From positions 1,535,214-1,599,213 of the forward strand of contig JAEVLN010000003.1 in NCBI GenBank assembly GCA_018350325.1: a DNA stretch of 64,000 nt, in the 5' to 3' direction. The position numbers and the translations under genes are program-made. Under the pieces are notes generated by a model. That model searched no databases. It was not told the DNA's origin and was given only the letters and a program-made list of their open reading frames with translations. This stretch comes from Globodera rostochiensis. Taxonomy: Eukaryota; Nematoda; Chromadorea; Rhabditida; Heteroderidae. Shown here piece by piece: positions 36,201 through 46,087 of the stretch. Each line of letters begins with the position of its first letter. The stretch's first letter is position 1.

Positions 36201-36936
36201 CTTGGTTTGATCAGGCTGTCCCCGGGCCCAGGAGCCGATGTAACGGGAAGTTTGTGTGCCGTCACTCCATAGGAAAACGTCTTCAGAACCAACGGAAGCG
36301 TCGCCGGGGCGATGCAACAAACCGATCCAATGTTCCGATGGCGAAGCAATTCTTCACAAATTCATCGCTATTTTAATCTTTTTCAAATAGCCTACCCAGC
36401 GGATCGCTGAGGCCGGGCGATCAGTTGAGAAAAAAAGGCATTTTCTGTGGAGGACTCAACACGGGCCAATACAGCCCCAAATCTGGCACAGAAAGACAGT
36501 GCCTGAGGCCATGACCGTTCGATGGGCACCACCTTTAGGCATTTTGCCTCAAACTGCTCCCACCCATCGGCACATCCCAACTTCACATCGGCCAGCACAA
36601 ATAATGGAGGCTAATTTTTCAATAATTTTATTATTTTAACTTTTGCACATTACGCACATTATTTTCCTTTCTCTTCAACTGTTTGGCGTCCACCTTGCTG
36701 AGTTTTACGGGTTTTGAGGTGCCCAAACTGTTCGCGACCGCCTCCAAAAAGCGTTGTTTCCCCACTTGAGAGATCAGCGACTCGTCGTCGGATGAGGACG
36801 AAGTTTCCGGTGACGGGACGGCATCTTCATCGGGCACAAATGCCACAATAAGAGCAGTAATCGACAACAGCAGCAAAACGGAGGAAAGAAGCGAAGTCCA
36901 GCATTGGATGTTGCTGATCCTCATGGAGTCGATCAT
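17694..36936 (-). CDS. Giant single-pass modular receptor-like protein, Uninflatable-like
   Basis: One minus-strand gene of dozens of exons over 19.2 kb. I join them because the domain string is continuous and flanked by one signal sequence and one TM segment. Order from the N-terminus: signal sequence, C-type lectin, LDLa, CUB x3, sushi x4, EGF, discoidin, EGF, several sushi, discoidin, HYR, an unassigned region, ephrin-receptor-like Cys repeats, EGF x4, then about ten EGF, laminin-G/pentraxin-like, HYR, sushi-like, more ephrin-receptor-like repeats, EGF x2, TM and a cytoplasmic tail. This set and order is like Drosophila Uninflatable, an apical epithelial protein that modulates Notch (established for the fly). 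A role at epithelial apical surfaces here is inference. Several introns carry tandem arrays. The start is the ATG at 36,936 or the in-frame ATG four codons on, which begins [13 protein letters not shown]. Alternative splitting into two genes at the 2.5-kb intron (24.25-26.8 kb) cannot be excluded. Confidence 0.75.
18290..19075. repeat. 23-bp tandem array, about 34 copies, in an intron
   Basis: Regular array of a 23-bp unit containing AATAATTGTGGGGGTGATCG, with variants GATCAGGG, GATCGGGG and GATCGGAG. Higher-order repetition is visible: blocks of about ten units recur in the same variant order near 18,340-18,520 and 18,520-18,720. It fills the intron between the TM exon and the first tail exon of the Uif-like gene. 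Confidence 0.95.
24827..26319 (+). CDS. Nested three-TM membrane protein, family not recognised
   Basis: Lies on the plus strand inside the 2.5-kb intron of the minus-strand Uif-like gene. Exons in phase are 24,827-25,000 ([17 protein letters not shown] to TLPEQ), about 25,761-25,869, 25,932-26,042 and 26,089-26,319. The first exon is hydrophilic with a CCC cluster. Three hydrophobic segments follow: [40 protein letters not shown] and [20 protein letters not shown]. The C-terminus is polar and ends FDNGKTLRI. The acceptor of exon 2 is ambiguous among three AGs near 25,756-25,760. The protein would be about 170 residues. Phase consistency over three junctions supports a real gene; I cannot name it. 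An AATAAA-type signal occurs near 26,624. Confidence 0.65.
25628..25725. repeat. 18-bp tandem repeat in intron of nested gene
   Basis: Five or six copies of CGCCCATTAATTGCCCCAT with small variants, ending about 35 bp before the exon-2 acceptor of the nested membrane protein gene. Confidence 0.9.
26458..26552. repeat. 31-bp tandem repeat downstream of nested gene
   Basis: Three copies of a unit containing CATCGATGCCTATGGCACAT followed by CCACACAA. Confidence 0.85.
26655..26810. repeat. 26-bp tandem repeat with ATCGATCGATGACCCAATCC
   Basis: Five or six copies of a unit built on ATCGATCGATGACCCAATCC plus a short CT-rich spacer. It ends directly at the EGF exon boundary of the Uif-like gene (26,815 region), in the large intron that also hosts the nested gene. 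Confidence 0.9.
26815..32549 (-). other. Uif-like gene, middle discoidin-sushi-HYR-Cys repeat part
   Basis: The first F5/8C (discoidin)-like domain lies at 31,840-32,500, ending [32 protein letters not shown] is at 31,690-31,760. Sushi domains run 30,880-31,500, with a further one at 30,600-30,750. The second discoidin domain is 30,010-30,600 ([38 protein letters not shown]). The HYR region is 29,510-29,960 ([19 protein letters not shown]). A sushi-like Cys module is at 29,160-29,400. A stretch at 28,300-29,040 has no family I recognise. Ephrin-receptor-like GTYxxxxGxxxCxxCP repeats lie at 27,480-28,270 and EGFs at 26,820-27,470. Confidence 0.8.
28010..28152. repeat. 43-bp array made from an exon end plus its donor site
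   Basis: On the minus strand the ephrin-receptor-like exon ends GGCACTTACACGCTCCAG and is followed by GTGCTTTTCTCG. Three further 42-43 bp units each repeat that block (CATTTACACCCTCCAG then GTGCTTTTCTCG) before unique intron sequence resumes. Each unit therefore starts GT and ends AG. Confidence 0.9.
32550..36936 (-). other. Uif-like gene, N-terminal lectin-LDLa-CUB-sushi part
   Basis: The signal sequence lies near 36,936-36,830. The C-type lectin spans three exons: [14 protein letters not shown] (36,550 region), [12 protein letters not shown] with YIGSWAPGQPDQ (36,190-36,350), and [15 protein letters not shown] (about 36,030-36,120). LDLa reads [19 protein letters not shown] then [12 protein letters not shown] (35,675-35,772). 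CUB1 is 35,180-35,640, CUB2 34,680-35,130 (CGGHLSAQ to [10 protein letters not shown]) and CUB3 34,110-34,610. Sushi domains lie at 33,870-34,060, 33,640-33,800, 33,415-33,600 and 32,720-32,930. An EGF with calcium-type [18 protein letters not shown] follows at 32,555-32,680. Cys spacing and the terminal Trp-x-Pro-x-Cys type ends support the sushi calls. Confidence 0.85.
32931..33405. repeat. 50/55-bp array, nine copies, carrying a duplicated 3' splice site
   Basis: Nine units of 55 or 50 bp fill the intron before the fourth sushi exon of the Uif-like gene. On the minus strand each unit has the acceptor TTTTTATTATTATTTAG followed by AACTT. In the 55-bp form that is AACTTCGATGTTATT, the first nine bases of the exon followed by a new GT. 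The real exon is the last copy (AACTTCGATGTACAAATC, 32,935 leftward). Confidence 0.95.
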
Positions 36937-38619
36937 TCGCCGACAATTGAGGACACGAGTTACGCTGAATCAAAGAAAAACGAACGGTTGCGATGATGAT
37001 AATGAGGCAATTTGCAATAAGTGAGGCCGAACAATGACTTTGCTTGATATTGCACTCTAGAGTCCCGATTTGGACGGGATTTTCGGTAAATTCCGGCTTA
37101 GTTAGCTTGCTCGCCCTTCATCAGAACTGCCTATGCTATACGGACATTTCAAAAAATGCGTAGGTTTTTGCTGTTTAAACTAATTGTAAGAACAGACTTT
37201 TAAACGAATTTTACATATATATTGAAATATTATTATTATTAACAGCCACCAAACTGCGCGAAATTGGGGTTGAGGATCAAATCCAGTTGGGGGAATTACG
37301 GATAGGGGTGGGGGGGGGGGGACTGACTGATTCCCGATCAAATTTAATGGTGCAAATTGTGTAGGCAGCGGATCGGATCGACCACTTCGAGAGTGGTCGG
37401 CCTTGAGCGATAGAATGTGGCGGTGATATGGGAGAAAGGGAGGGAAGACGAAGACAATTCGAGGGGAATTTGATTTGAGCCGGGGGATTGGCGGGTTGAA
37501 TTGCATTGAATTGGGTTTCGTTCATTTGAATCAGTTGACGTTCAAATTTTGAGGGGAGGGGTCAGCCTAAAAGTTTGTAAATAGAAAGGAAATTTGAATA
37601 TGGAAGAAGAAGAAGAGAGGCTCAGAAGCACCGGAAGGGTTGAAAATGATAATGTTTTGGGGGGGGGGAAGATGTTCTCGAAGGTAGGAAAAGTGGGGCG
37701 CGGAAATGGAACGATGTGAGAGATACATTCGCCCAAGCCGCCCATTGTTCTTCCCCCGATCGCCATCTTCATTAGCCTCCGATCGTAATCTCCAACCAAC
37801 CGATGGATGGTCAATTCCAACGGCGGGAGATGATCGGTCGATCTAATCGCTTGCTTTTGTCCCAAAAAAATTTGCAAAACGAAAAAATGTCGACGCATCG
37901 AAGAAAATATTTGGGAATGTGTGCAGAGGAGAAGAAGTGCACAGTGTTAATGCAAATAATTGGGTCAGTAAATCCGTGAAACAATTTGGAATGGAAAAAA
38001 GGCGTGAAATAAGCAAAAGGAATTGACGCTTAATACCCTAATGAATGGACTTTAAGGACATTTCAACGCCCATACAAATGGTCAGTCGACTGATTACGAA
38101 GTTCAAAGTGTACACGGTCTTTTTGAAGGATCGGATCGATCCATCGGACACCCAAAAGCCCCCCCCCCGCTTCTCCTCGTCCGCACTTTTGTTCTCTCGA
38201 TAAATAGTGACCTCCTCCCGCCCCCCAGCCACTGCCTGCGCTCCGCTCGGACCATCCAACGCCCCCCCCCCGTCAAGAAATCCGATTCGATTAGCCAACA
38301 CGGTGGTGCTTTTACTTTCTTGTAGTCAGTCATGGAAGAGAAGTGTTCAGTTCGAAGAGATTGTGACGAAAGAATTGTGCAGGAGGGCATCAAAACGATG
38401 GTTTATCGCATCAACGGGTTGACCCCTCCCCCTCCGAGATGCGTTCTTTTTGTAACAACTTTTTGGTAATTACTTTCCCTGTTTTTAGGAGCTGATTCTG
38501 CATTCAAACATAAATAAGCGAAAATAAAATATTTTTACATCTTAATTATTATAAAGTACAATAAAATTAAGAAAACTTAAAGCCAATAAACCGTTGTCCT
38601 AATTTGTAGTTCAGTTCAA
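36937..38619. other. Intergenic; presumed promoter of Uif-like gene
   Basis: No protein-like reading frame. Long G or C runs occur at 37,309-37,321, 37,660-37,669, 38,161-38,168 and 38,263-38,271. The stretch 38,500-38,600 is AT-rich 3' flank of DPM1. Confidence 0.5.
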
Positions 38620-39887
<1,268 letters not shown>

Positions 39888-40169
39888 AATATTCCGTTTG
39901 ACCTTATTATATTAAAAAACTAAGAAAAAAATAGGTAAGTCGGGATTTTTTTTAAAAGTGCGTAAAAGAAAAAAAAGAAAATTGAATTTTTAGAAAACAT
40001 TCGCTTCAAAGAAATATTCAAAATGTTTAATTTGAAAAATTTCCGGGACATGACGGGTCCCGTACTTTTCGTTTTTATGTATTCCAAATGCCACAGTCGA
40101 TGCTTTTAATGCCGAAATTATACAAAATGTACTCATTTTGTTCATTTTAGACTTTTGCTGCCGTGCGAT
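39888..40169. promoter_or_regulatory. Shared divergent promoter region, DPM1/COG2
   Basis: A 282-bp AT-rich interval between the DPM1 ATG (minus) and the COG2 ATG (plus). A good 3' splice consensus, TTGTTCATTTTAG, ends at 40,150, 20 bp before the COG2 ATG, with no in-frame exon upstream. That is where a trans-spliced leader would be added in nematodes (inference). Confidence 0.5.
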
Positions 40170-43100
40170 ATGCCTGATCCGGGATGTGATGACTCCCCGC
40201 AGTTGCAACTGTGCTTTAACCGAGCTCATTTTCAACGATCAGACTTTAACGTGGAACGATTTGTGAATTTGACACGGAAGCGCGCAACTTTGGATCAACT
40301 GCAAAATGATTTGCGGATTTATTTGCGTTATCTTCAAAATTCGATGATTGAGCTTATCAATGACGATTATGCCGATTTTGTCAACCTTTCCTCCGGGTTG
40401 GCTGCTTTGCGTGAATCGGTTGACAAAGTGTCTTCGGATGTTCAGGTAACCAAACAAACCGAAAAATATTACAAATCATTCAAGAAAGGCTTAAAGATCA
40501 TTTTGGTGGGCAAGAAAATTAGAAAATGCTAAACTTTCAACTTTTTGTCCGTTTGCGTGCGCATTTTTCAAGAAATTTTATAACCCTTTTAATCTCATTC
40601 ATTTGTCAGTCCAATTGGTCTTCATTTGCCACATCAATCGCTGAAATAAAAAACTGTTCGGATGCAATTGAACAAAATTTGGCCGATTTAATTCGATGTC
40701 AAAAACTGCAAATTTCGCAAGGGGACAAACTCGCATTGTTTCAATCCATTCAAATTTTGTGTGAATTTGTCGATAGAATTGATGACAAAGGGTCATTTTG
40801 TTGGTTGGAGTTTTTGATTTCATCCCTTTTTATGAATTAATGCAAATTCATTGCCCCAAAAGGTACTCAAAATTGGCTCTGCTCATTTCAGCGGTTGAGC
40901 TTTGGCTAGCACGGACCCAAAATGTGGAAGTTCTCCCGCCAATTCTTGTAATGCTTTAGTATTTTTGTTATAAATAAAATAAGAATCAGAAATCAAAAGA
41001 TGAATGCTACAAGAAAATCAGTGAAATTTTGTTGGGAGCATTGGAGAATGAAATGTTTGGACATTCCAAAGCGGTAAGAACAAAATATGCTAAACATTTT
41101 CATTCCCTTTTTTAAGAGTGGGAATTTGTCCATTTTTATCACTTTAATTCGAATTACCCATTCGACGGAAATGGCCATTTGTCGGATAGTTAATGGACTT
41201 GTGGAGAAGAAAATTGTGCGTTTAAATGTTGAGCAAGGGAAAAGATTGGACGATTTATTGGAAAATGCGCTGAATCAAACGCTTGAGGTGCTTTTTTTGT
41301 TTAAATTCTAAAGAATACGGCTCCTAAATGGGGGAATATTCCTCCTTTTACAAGAAAAAATAATTTTTGTTTTCTTCCGACGGCGCCTAATGCGCCCAGG
41401 CCCGTATTTAGGAGGAGAGGGGGGGGGGGGGGGAGGAATCCCCCCCCCCCAGAAATTAAATTTCACAATAAAATTCTTTTAAGAAAAAATACCCCAAAAA
41501 TCAATTTTTGCACAAAAAGATTAATTTCGAATCCTTTTTAAGCTTCGGAAAGGGTGGGCCGAAAGCGCCAAAAGGAATCGCCAATTCACTCTCGAGGTGG
41601 TCATCTTCATCGACACATGTCTTCTCAATTTCATCGGTTCTTTCCTTGAAGAGGTAGGGGAGGGGGACGCTTTATACAACATTTGCACAAAATCAAAATC
41701 GTTGTACAAGATGAAAAGCTCAATTAATAATATCCAATAATCGAATGGTTCAAAGGACTTTGTACGTGTGTATAACTTTCTCAAACAGCAAATCGGTTAC
41801 GTTCTCCAAGATTGATCCGATCTAAAAACATAAAGCATGTACAACAGCAGCATGTATGCGACTCATTGGGAATTTGAGTCAAGAATTCTTAGAAATTATT
41901 CTCGAATAGAGCGTTTTGCACTCTTTAGGCTTATCTTCCATAAACTTCTGCTGAATTAAGCGTCAAGTTTACGGTTTCCTAGCATTTAGTTGCGTTCTCG
42001 TCTTGACCTAACAATAACCTTAATTGTGTCCGTGGCACACGTTTCGTGGCTGTAGATCGTTTTGTTCGGATTTGGGCAAAGCGCTTTAAACTTTTGCACG
42101 GTGTACTTTATCTGGGCATCATAGGAATGAGGGCCTGTGTTGTTTGTGTATAATTTTGAGATTGTAATTGTGATCGGTCCTACCAGTGTAAGTCTTGAAC
42201 ACGCAATTGATGGATGTTTTCTTAATTTTCTCCTTGAACAAATCGACTTTGTTCAGAAAGAGAACTATGGCGATGTTGCTGAACCGTTTGGAATTGCACA
42301 CCAATTGAAACAATCGCATACTCTCTACCATTCGATTCTGAACAAATCTCTGTTTTTGTTTTATCAGAAAATGTCCGTCCTACCGTACTGCCGTCCTCCT
42401 GTATCTTCTGGTCAAATTCACTAATGGCCACAACAAACAAAATTGCGTGAATATTCTGTGGGGAAATGCCAATCCGTTCTTTGCTTTTATATTCCGTCAC
42501 TTACGTCAAAGAGATGAAACCACTTTCTCCGTTCGTTTCGTTGTCCGCCGACGTCAAACACGCGGAAATTGACCTTTTTTATTACGAAATTAACCTAAAA
42601 TAGGACATTTTTTATTTTCCATCCCAGGACGTTTGGATTGTTCGTTCGTTTACTTCGGTTATTCCTGTCGTGGTGATTCGAAGCATGAGAATGTCCTGCA
42701 CATTTGGCACGTATTCTTTTTGGGAAATCCGTTCAATTTCATTCATAAAACTTAACAACAACAACAAATTACTGGAGAAAACCCCTAAAATTCCCTCACT
42801 ATGTGTAACTTTCTGTGAACTGAAATTCGTTTCTTCTTGGCAAAAGGTCTTTCTGCACGGCGTTATCCTCCCACACGGCCTTTACGGCTTGGACTATTTG
42901 GGCGTTGAAATCTCTACATTCGTAGGGTCTTCCGATCTCTCGCATTATTTTGTTGGCTGAATTCTTAAGAGAAAGACAATTCCGGTGCCGTCACATGCAT
43001 AAAATGAAACGAATTTGTAAGCGAATTACTTGAACGTCAGGGCTGTCGTAATGGAGTCTCAGCGTTTTCATTCCATAAATGATGGACGCCGTGCCGAGCA

Positions 43101-45846
43101 AAACGTTGTTGTAGACGGCCTCGCGTTTCTTAAGACGTTCCTCGTCGTTGTAGCCGTCGCCATGAATTATCCTGCACAAGAACAAATATATTCGTATAAA
43201 TTTTATGTTTTTTTGTCACTTCATTTGACGTAATATTGTGCTTTTGCCGCTTTCCGCTGTTCCTGAAAATGTTTCCATCGTTTGTCTTTGATTTTATGAC
43301 AAATTAAAATTTCACTCACCAAACAACAGAAGTTTCACAATTTTCTTTTCATTTTCGAAATCCTTAAGTTGGGCACTTTTGTTTTATTTTTAGTTCGGGT
43401 TCTTAGACAAATCACCCACCGCTTTCAACATTTGGTTAATTGCCCTTTCTTTGATGTTGCGGCCACAGCCGTTGCACATTGGTACGCGGCCACAAACGTT
43501 GCCCATTGGTACGATGTAAGCTAACAAATAAGAAGAGTGAATGAATTGTGAGTGAATGCGAGTGAATTGTGAATGAATGCGATTGGTAAAATATAATTTA
43601 TGTATTCTTTCTTATTTGAAAGCCTTCTTATTTGAGGGTTTGGAAAAGGCTTTCTTTGGTCGCAATGCCTTTGCGTGTCTTAAAATTAAAAAAAATCGTT
43701 TCACCTGCAGCGTATTTCACAAAATTGGGGCAAGAATAACCAATGAGTGAGCAGGCAGTCGGCAGTCATAAGATTTTGTGCAACTTGTTAATTACATTAC
43801 CAAAAAAGCAATGGACAAGTTAATATTCTAAATTCGGCATACAATTGCCTTTTTATTTAGTTGTCACGCACATAAAAGCAAATGTCAGCTTTTTTTGTTT
43901 TGGCATTTTTGGCTCTGACTTTTGTTACATAAGATTTACGGAGGGTTTTGAAAGAAATGTTAATAAAAATGGCGATATTAATTCAATTGGAAAGAGCAGT
44001 TAAGGGGCCGCGAGTCAGCAATTGGGCCATTTTTACACATTGAATCCTTTTATTAATTGGCGTTAAAACTGGCATATAAAATGGAAATGTGTGGGGGTTC
44101 GATACTTTTGAGGTTGTCGTCATGAGCAAAATGTGGGGAGTTTTGTGATTCACACAATTGGGAGGTGATGAGAGGGGGTGGAGGGGGCTAATTTGTAAGC
44201 TAGAAGAAACAATGTCGTTATTGCAGGAAAGCCTTTGCCTTAATTGTGTAGTGGCTATGGTATTAAGCTAAATGCCGAAAAAGAGTTGTGGGGAAGGGGG
44301 GGAGGGGTTCAGCGAATAAATGATTATTTTATGTTTAACGCCTTAAGCGTTTTTCGGCAGTGCTTACTCCGTCCGATTCTCAGCTCTTTCATTGCTGTTA
44401 TCGTCACATCTCCGATTTTGTCGCCAAATGGCCCTCCCGGGGAAGTGCCCAACGTGGTCTCTTCCATTCCATCCTTGAAAAGTTCAATTTGGTCGTCTTC
44501 TTCAAACTGGCTTCTCAGCCGTTACTCAATCCCCTGAGGGCCCTTTCGGCACCGGAATCTTTCGAAATTCAAGTGAGTTATTTTGTAGCCGTTTTAATGT
44601 TTTAAATTTGCATTTTTATGTTCCAATTGACAATGACGAGTCCAAAAATGTGTGTATTGCACCCTATACAAATTGTATTCTCTCCACACTGGATGCCCTC
44701 TATTCTCCGGAAGTGTTTCTTCCGCCATTGTCCAATAAGTTTTGGGAGTTTACCCTTCAACAGATGGATCTTTACATTCAATGGGCACAAAAACTGACTG
44801 AGTTGGTTAATTCGTTCGTTCGGAGTCAACCAAAAGTGCTTTTTCAATTTATCTTTTTAGTCACTTTTCATGTCCGGAAGTGCCGGAAGACGAAAAGTCG
44901 CCACCGCCAACAGAAAATCGGTCGAACAGATCGAAGTCGCCGAATTTATTGGCGGGTCTTTAAATGTCTGCGCAGGCCGAGGCCAATGAATTGTTTTAGA
45001 TTTGTCTTCTCTAAGCCCAACCAATTGCCAACAAAAAGTGCCGAATTGGCTTCAACTAAGTGCCCTTTACCGCGATTTGTATCTTTTCGATGCCGCCCTT
45101 TTTCGTTTCTGTCTGAATACAATTTGGACATATTTGCGTGAATTGCGAGTGGACACGACCCCTTTTGGTCAATGCCTTTCCCGCTTTTCGGAGCAATTAG
45201 CGCAAAAGAAGACGGTAATTGCTGAGAGTATTTCTTCTCAATTGGGTGCTGAATTGACAAAGGTACAATTCAATTAGCGATGTGCTGACTTTCCTGCGCT
45301 TTAAGAACCTCTCCGCGGTCGGTGACATTCCTCGTCAATATCGATGGACAAAAAGACCTTTTCCCGTCGGATTCTCGGCCTATTTGTCCAAAGCGTTCGT
45401 CGTTTGCGAGGAGTTTTCTGAAAAGTCAAAAGAATTTGGATGGACGGACGTGGAGGTGCGCAGCGTCCTTTCCAAAGTGTTGGACAAATCGGTTGATGGC
45501 TTTTGTGACAAGGCGGAAAAGGTGTCAAAAGCGTATAAATTCAATTCAATTTCCTTTTTAGGTGCTCGAATCCGTCGAACAGACCGGCTCGTCATTGCTT
45601 CGCTTCAAACAAAGAAAGATGGGCCATCTCCAGCCCCAACATGAGGGGGAAACGGACGAAGCCAAGATCCGGGCCCAAATTCGATTGGATACAAATTTTG
45701 TTCGACAACGGACAACGGTCGATTATGGCATGGACGAAATTGAAAGACTGGCAAAAGTTGAGGAGAGGGCGTCTTCTGTCAACGCCGAGGGGGGCATAAA
45801 AGTCGAGGAGAGGGCGTCTTCTGTCAACGCCGAGGGGGTCATTTGA
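40170..45846 (+). CDS. COG2: Conserved oligomeric Golgi complex subunit 2
   Basis: Subunit of the COG vesicle-tethering complex acting in retrograde traffic within the Golgi. The first exon is the best match to the family: [53 protein letters not shown]. Later exons include about 40,613-40,800, 40,866-41,060, 41,117-41,287 (ending LNQTLE before a GTGCTT donor) and 44,358-44,573 ([20 protein letters not shown]). They continue through 44,620-44,830 ([20 protein letters not shown]), 45,030-45,260, 45,300-45,525 ([20 protein letters not shown]) and 45,562-45,846 ([20 protein letters not shown] then [10 protein letters not shown]). The C-terminus carries two tandem 15-residue units ([13 protein letters not shown]...). 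The 3-kb intron 41,288-44,357 holds a G-alpha gene on the other strand. Several middle exon borders are approximate. AATAAA at 45,985-45,990. Confidence 0.9.
41750..43506 (-). CDS. Divergent heterotrimeric G-protein alpha subunit, nested in COG2
   Basis: GTP-binding switch that couples seven-TM receptors to effectors at the membrane. Exons carry [20 protein letters not shown] (Gly2 and nearby Cys suit myristoylation and palmitoylation), KIVKLLLF plus [15 protein letters not shown] (P-loop), [19 protein letters not shown], helical-domain parts, [25 protein letters not shown] (switch I Arg and Thr), [18 protein letters not shown] (switch II with Gln), [29 protein letters not shown] (NKxD), ETCATDT and a last exon ending [10 protein letters not shown]. 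Introns join in phase throughout. The normal GAGESGKS P-loop reads GTAESGKS here, and the last residues match none of the Gi, Gq, Gs or G12 tails. There is no Cys at position -4, so it should not be a pertussis-toxin substrate. It is probably one of the fast-evolving nematode GPA genes. Confidence 0.93.
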
Positions 45847-45984
45847 CATTTTCGATTACCTAATTAGTATATTTTTGAGGGAATACAATATTTGACTGTG
45901 ATAATAATTCTTAATTAATTGTTACATTGATGTGTTTAATAGGGGGACATTTCATAGGTTGGCATGCACAACTTTTTCTGGAAC

Positions 45985-45990
45985 AATAAA
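45985..45990 (+). terminator. Polyadenylation signal AATAAA (COG2)
   Basis: AATAAA 139 bp after the COG2 stop and 98 bp before the UFL1 ATG. Confidence 0.5.
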
Positions 45991-46087
45991 TATTTATTTT
46001 TTCAAATTGTCGATTTTATTGTTGGTCCAATGTAATATTTTGTTGCATTTTTTGGAATATTTTAAACTAATTTTTGGTCTCCGAGTA

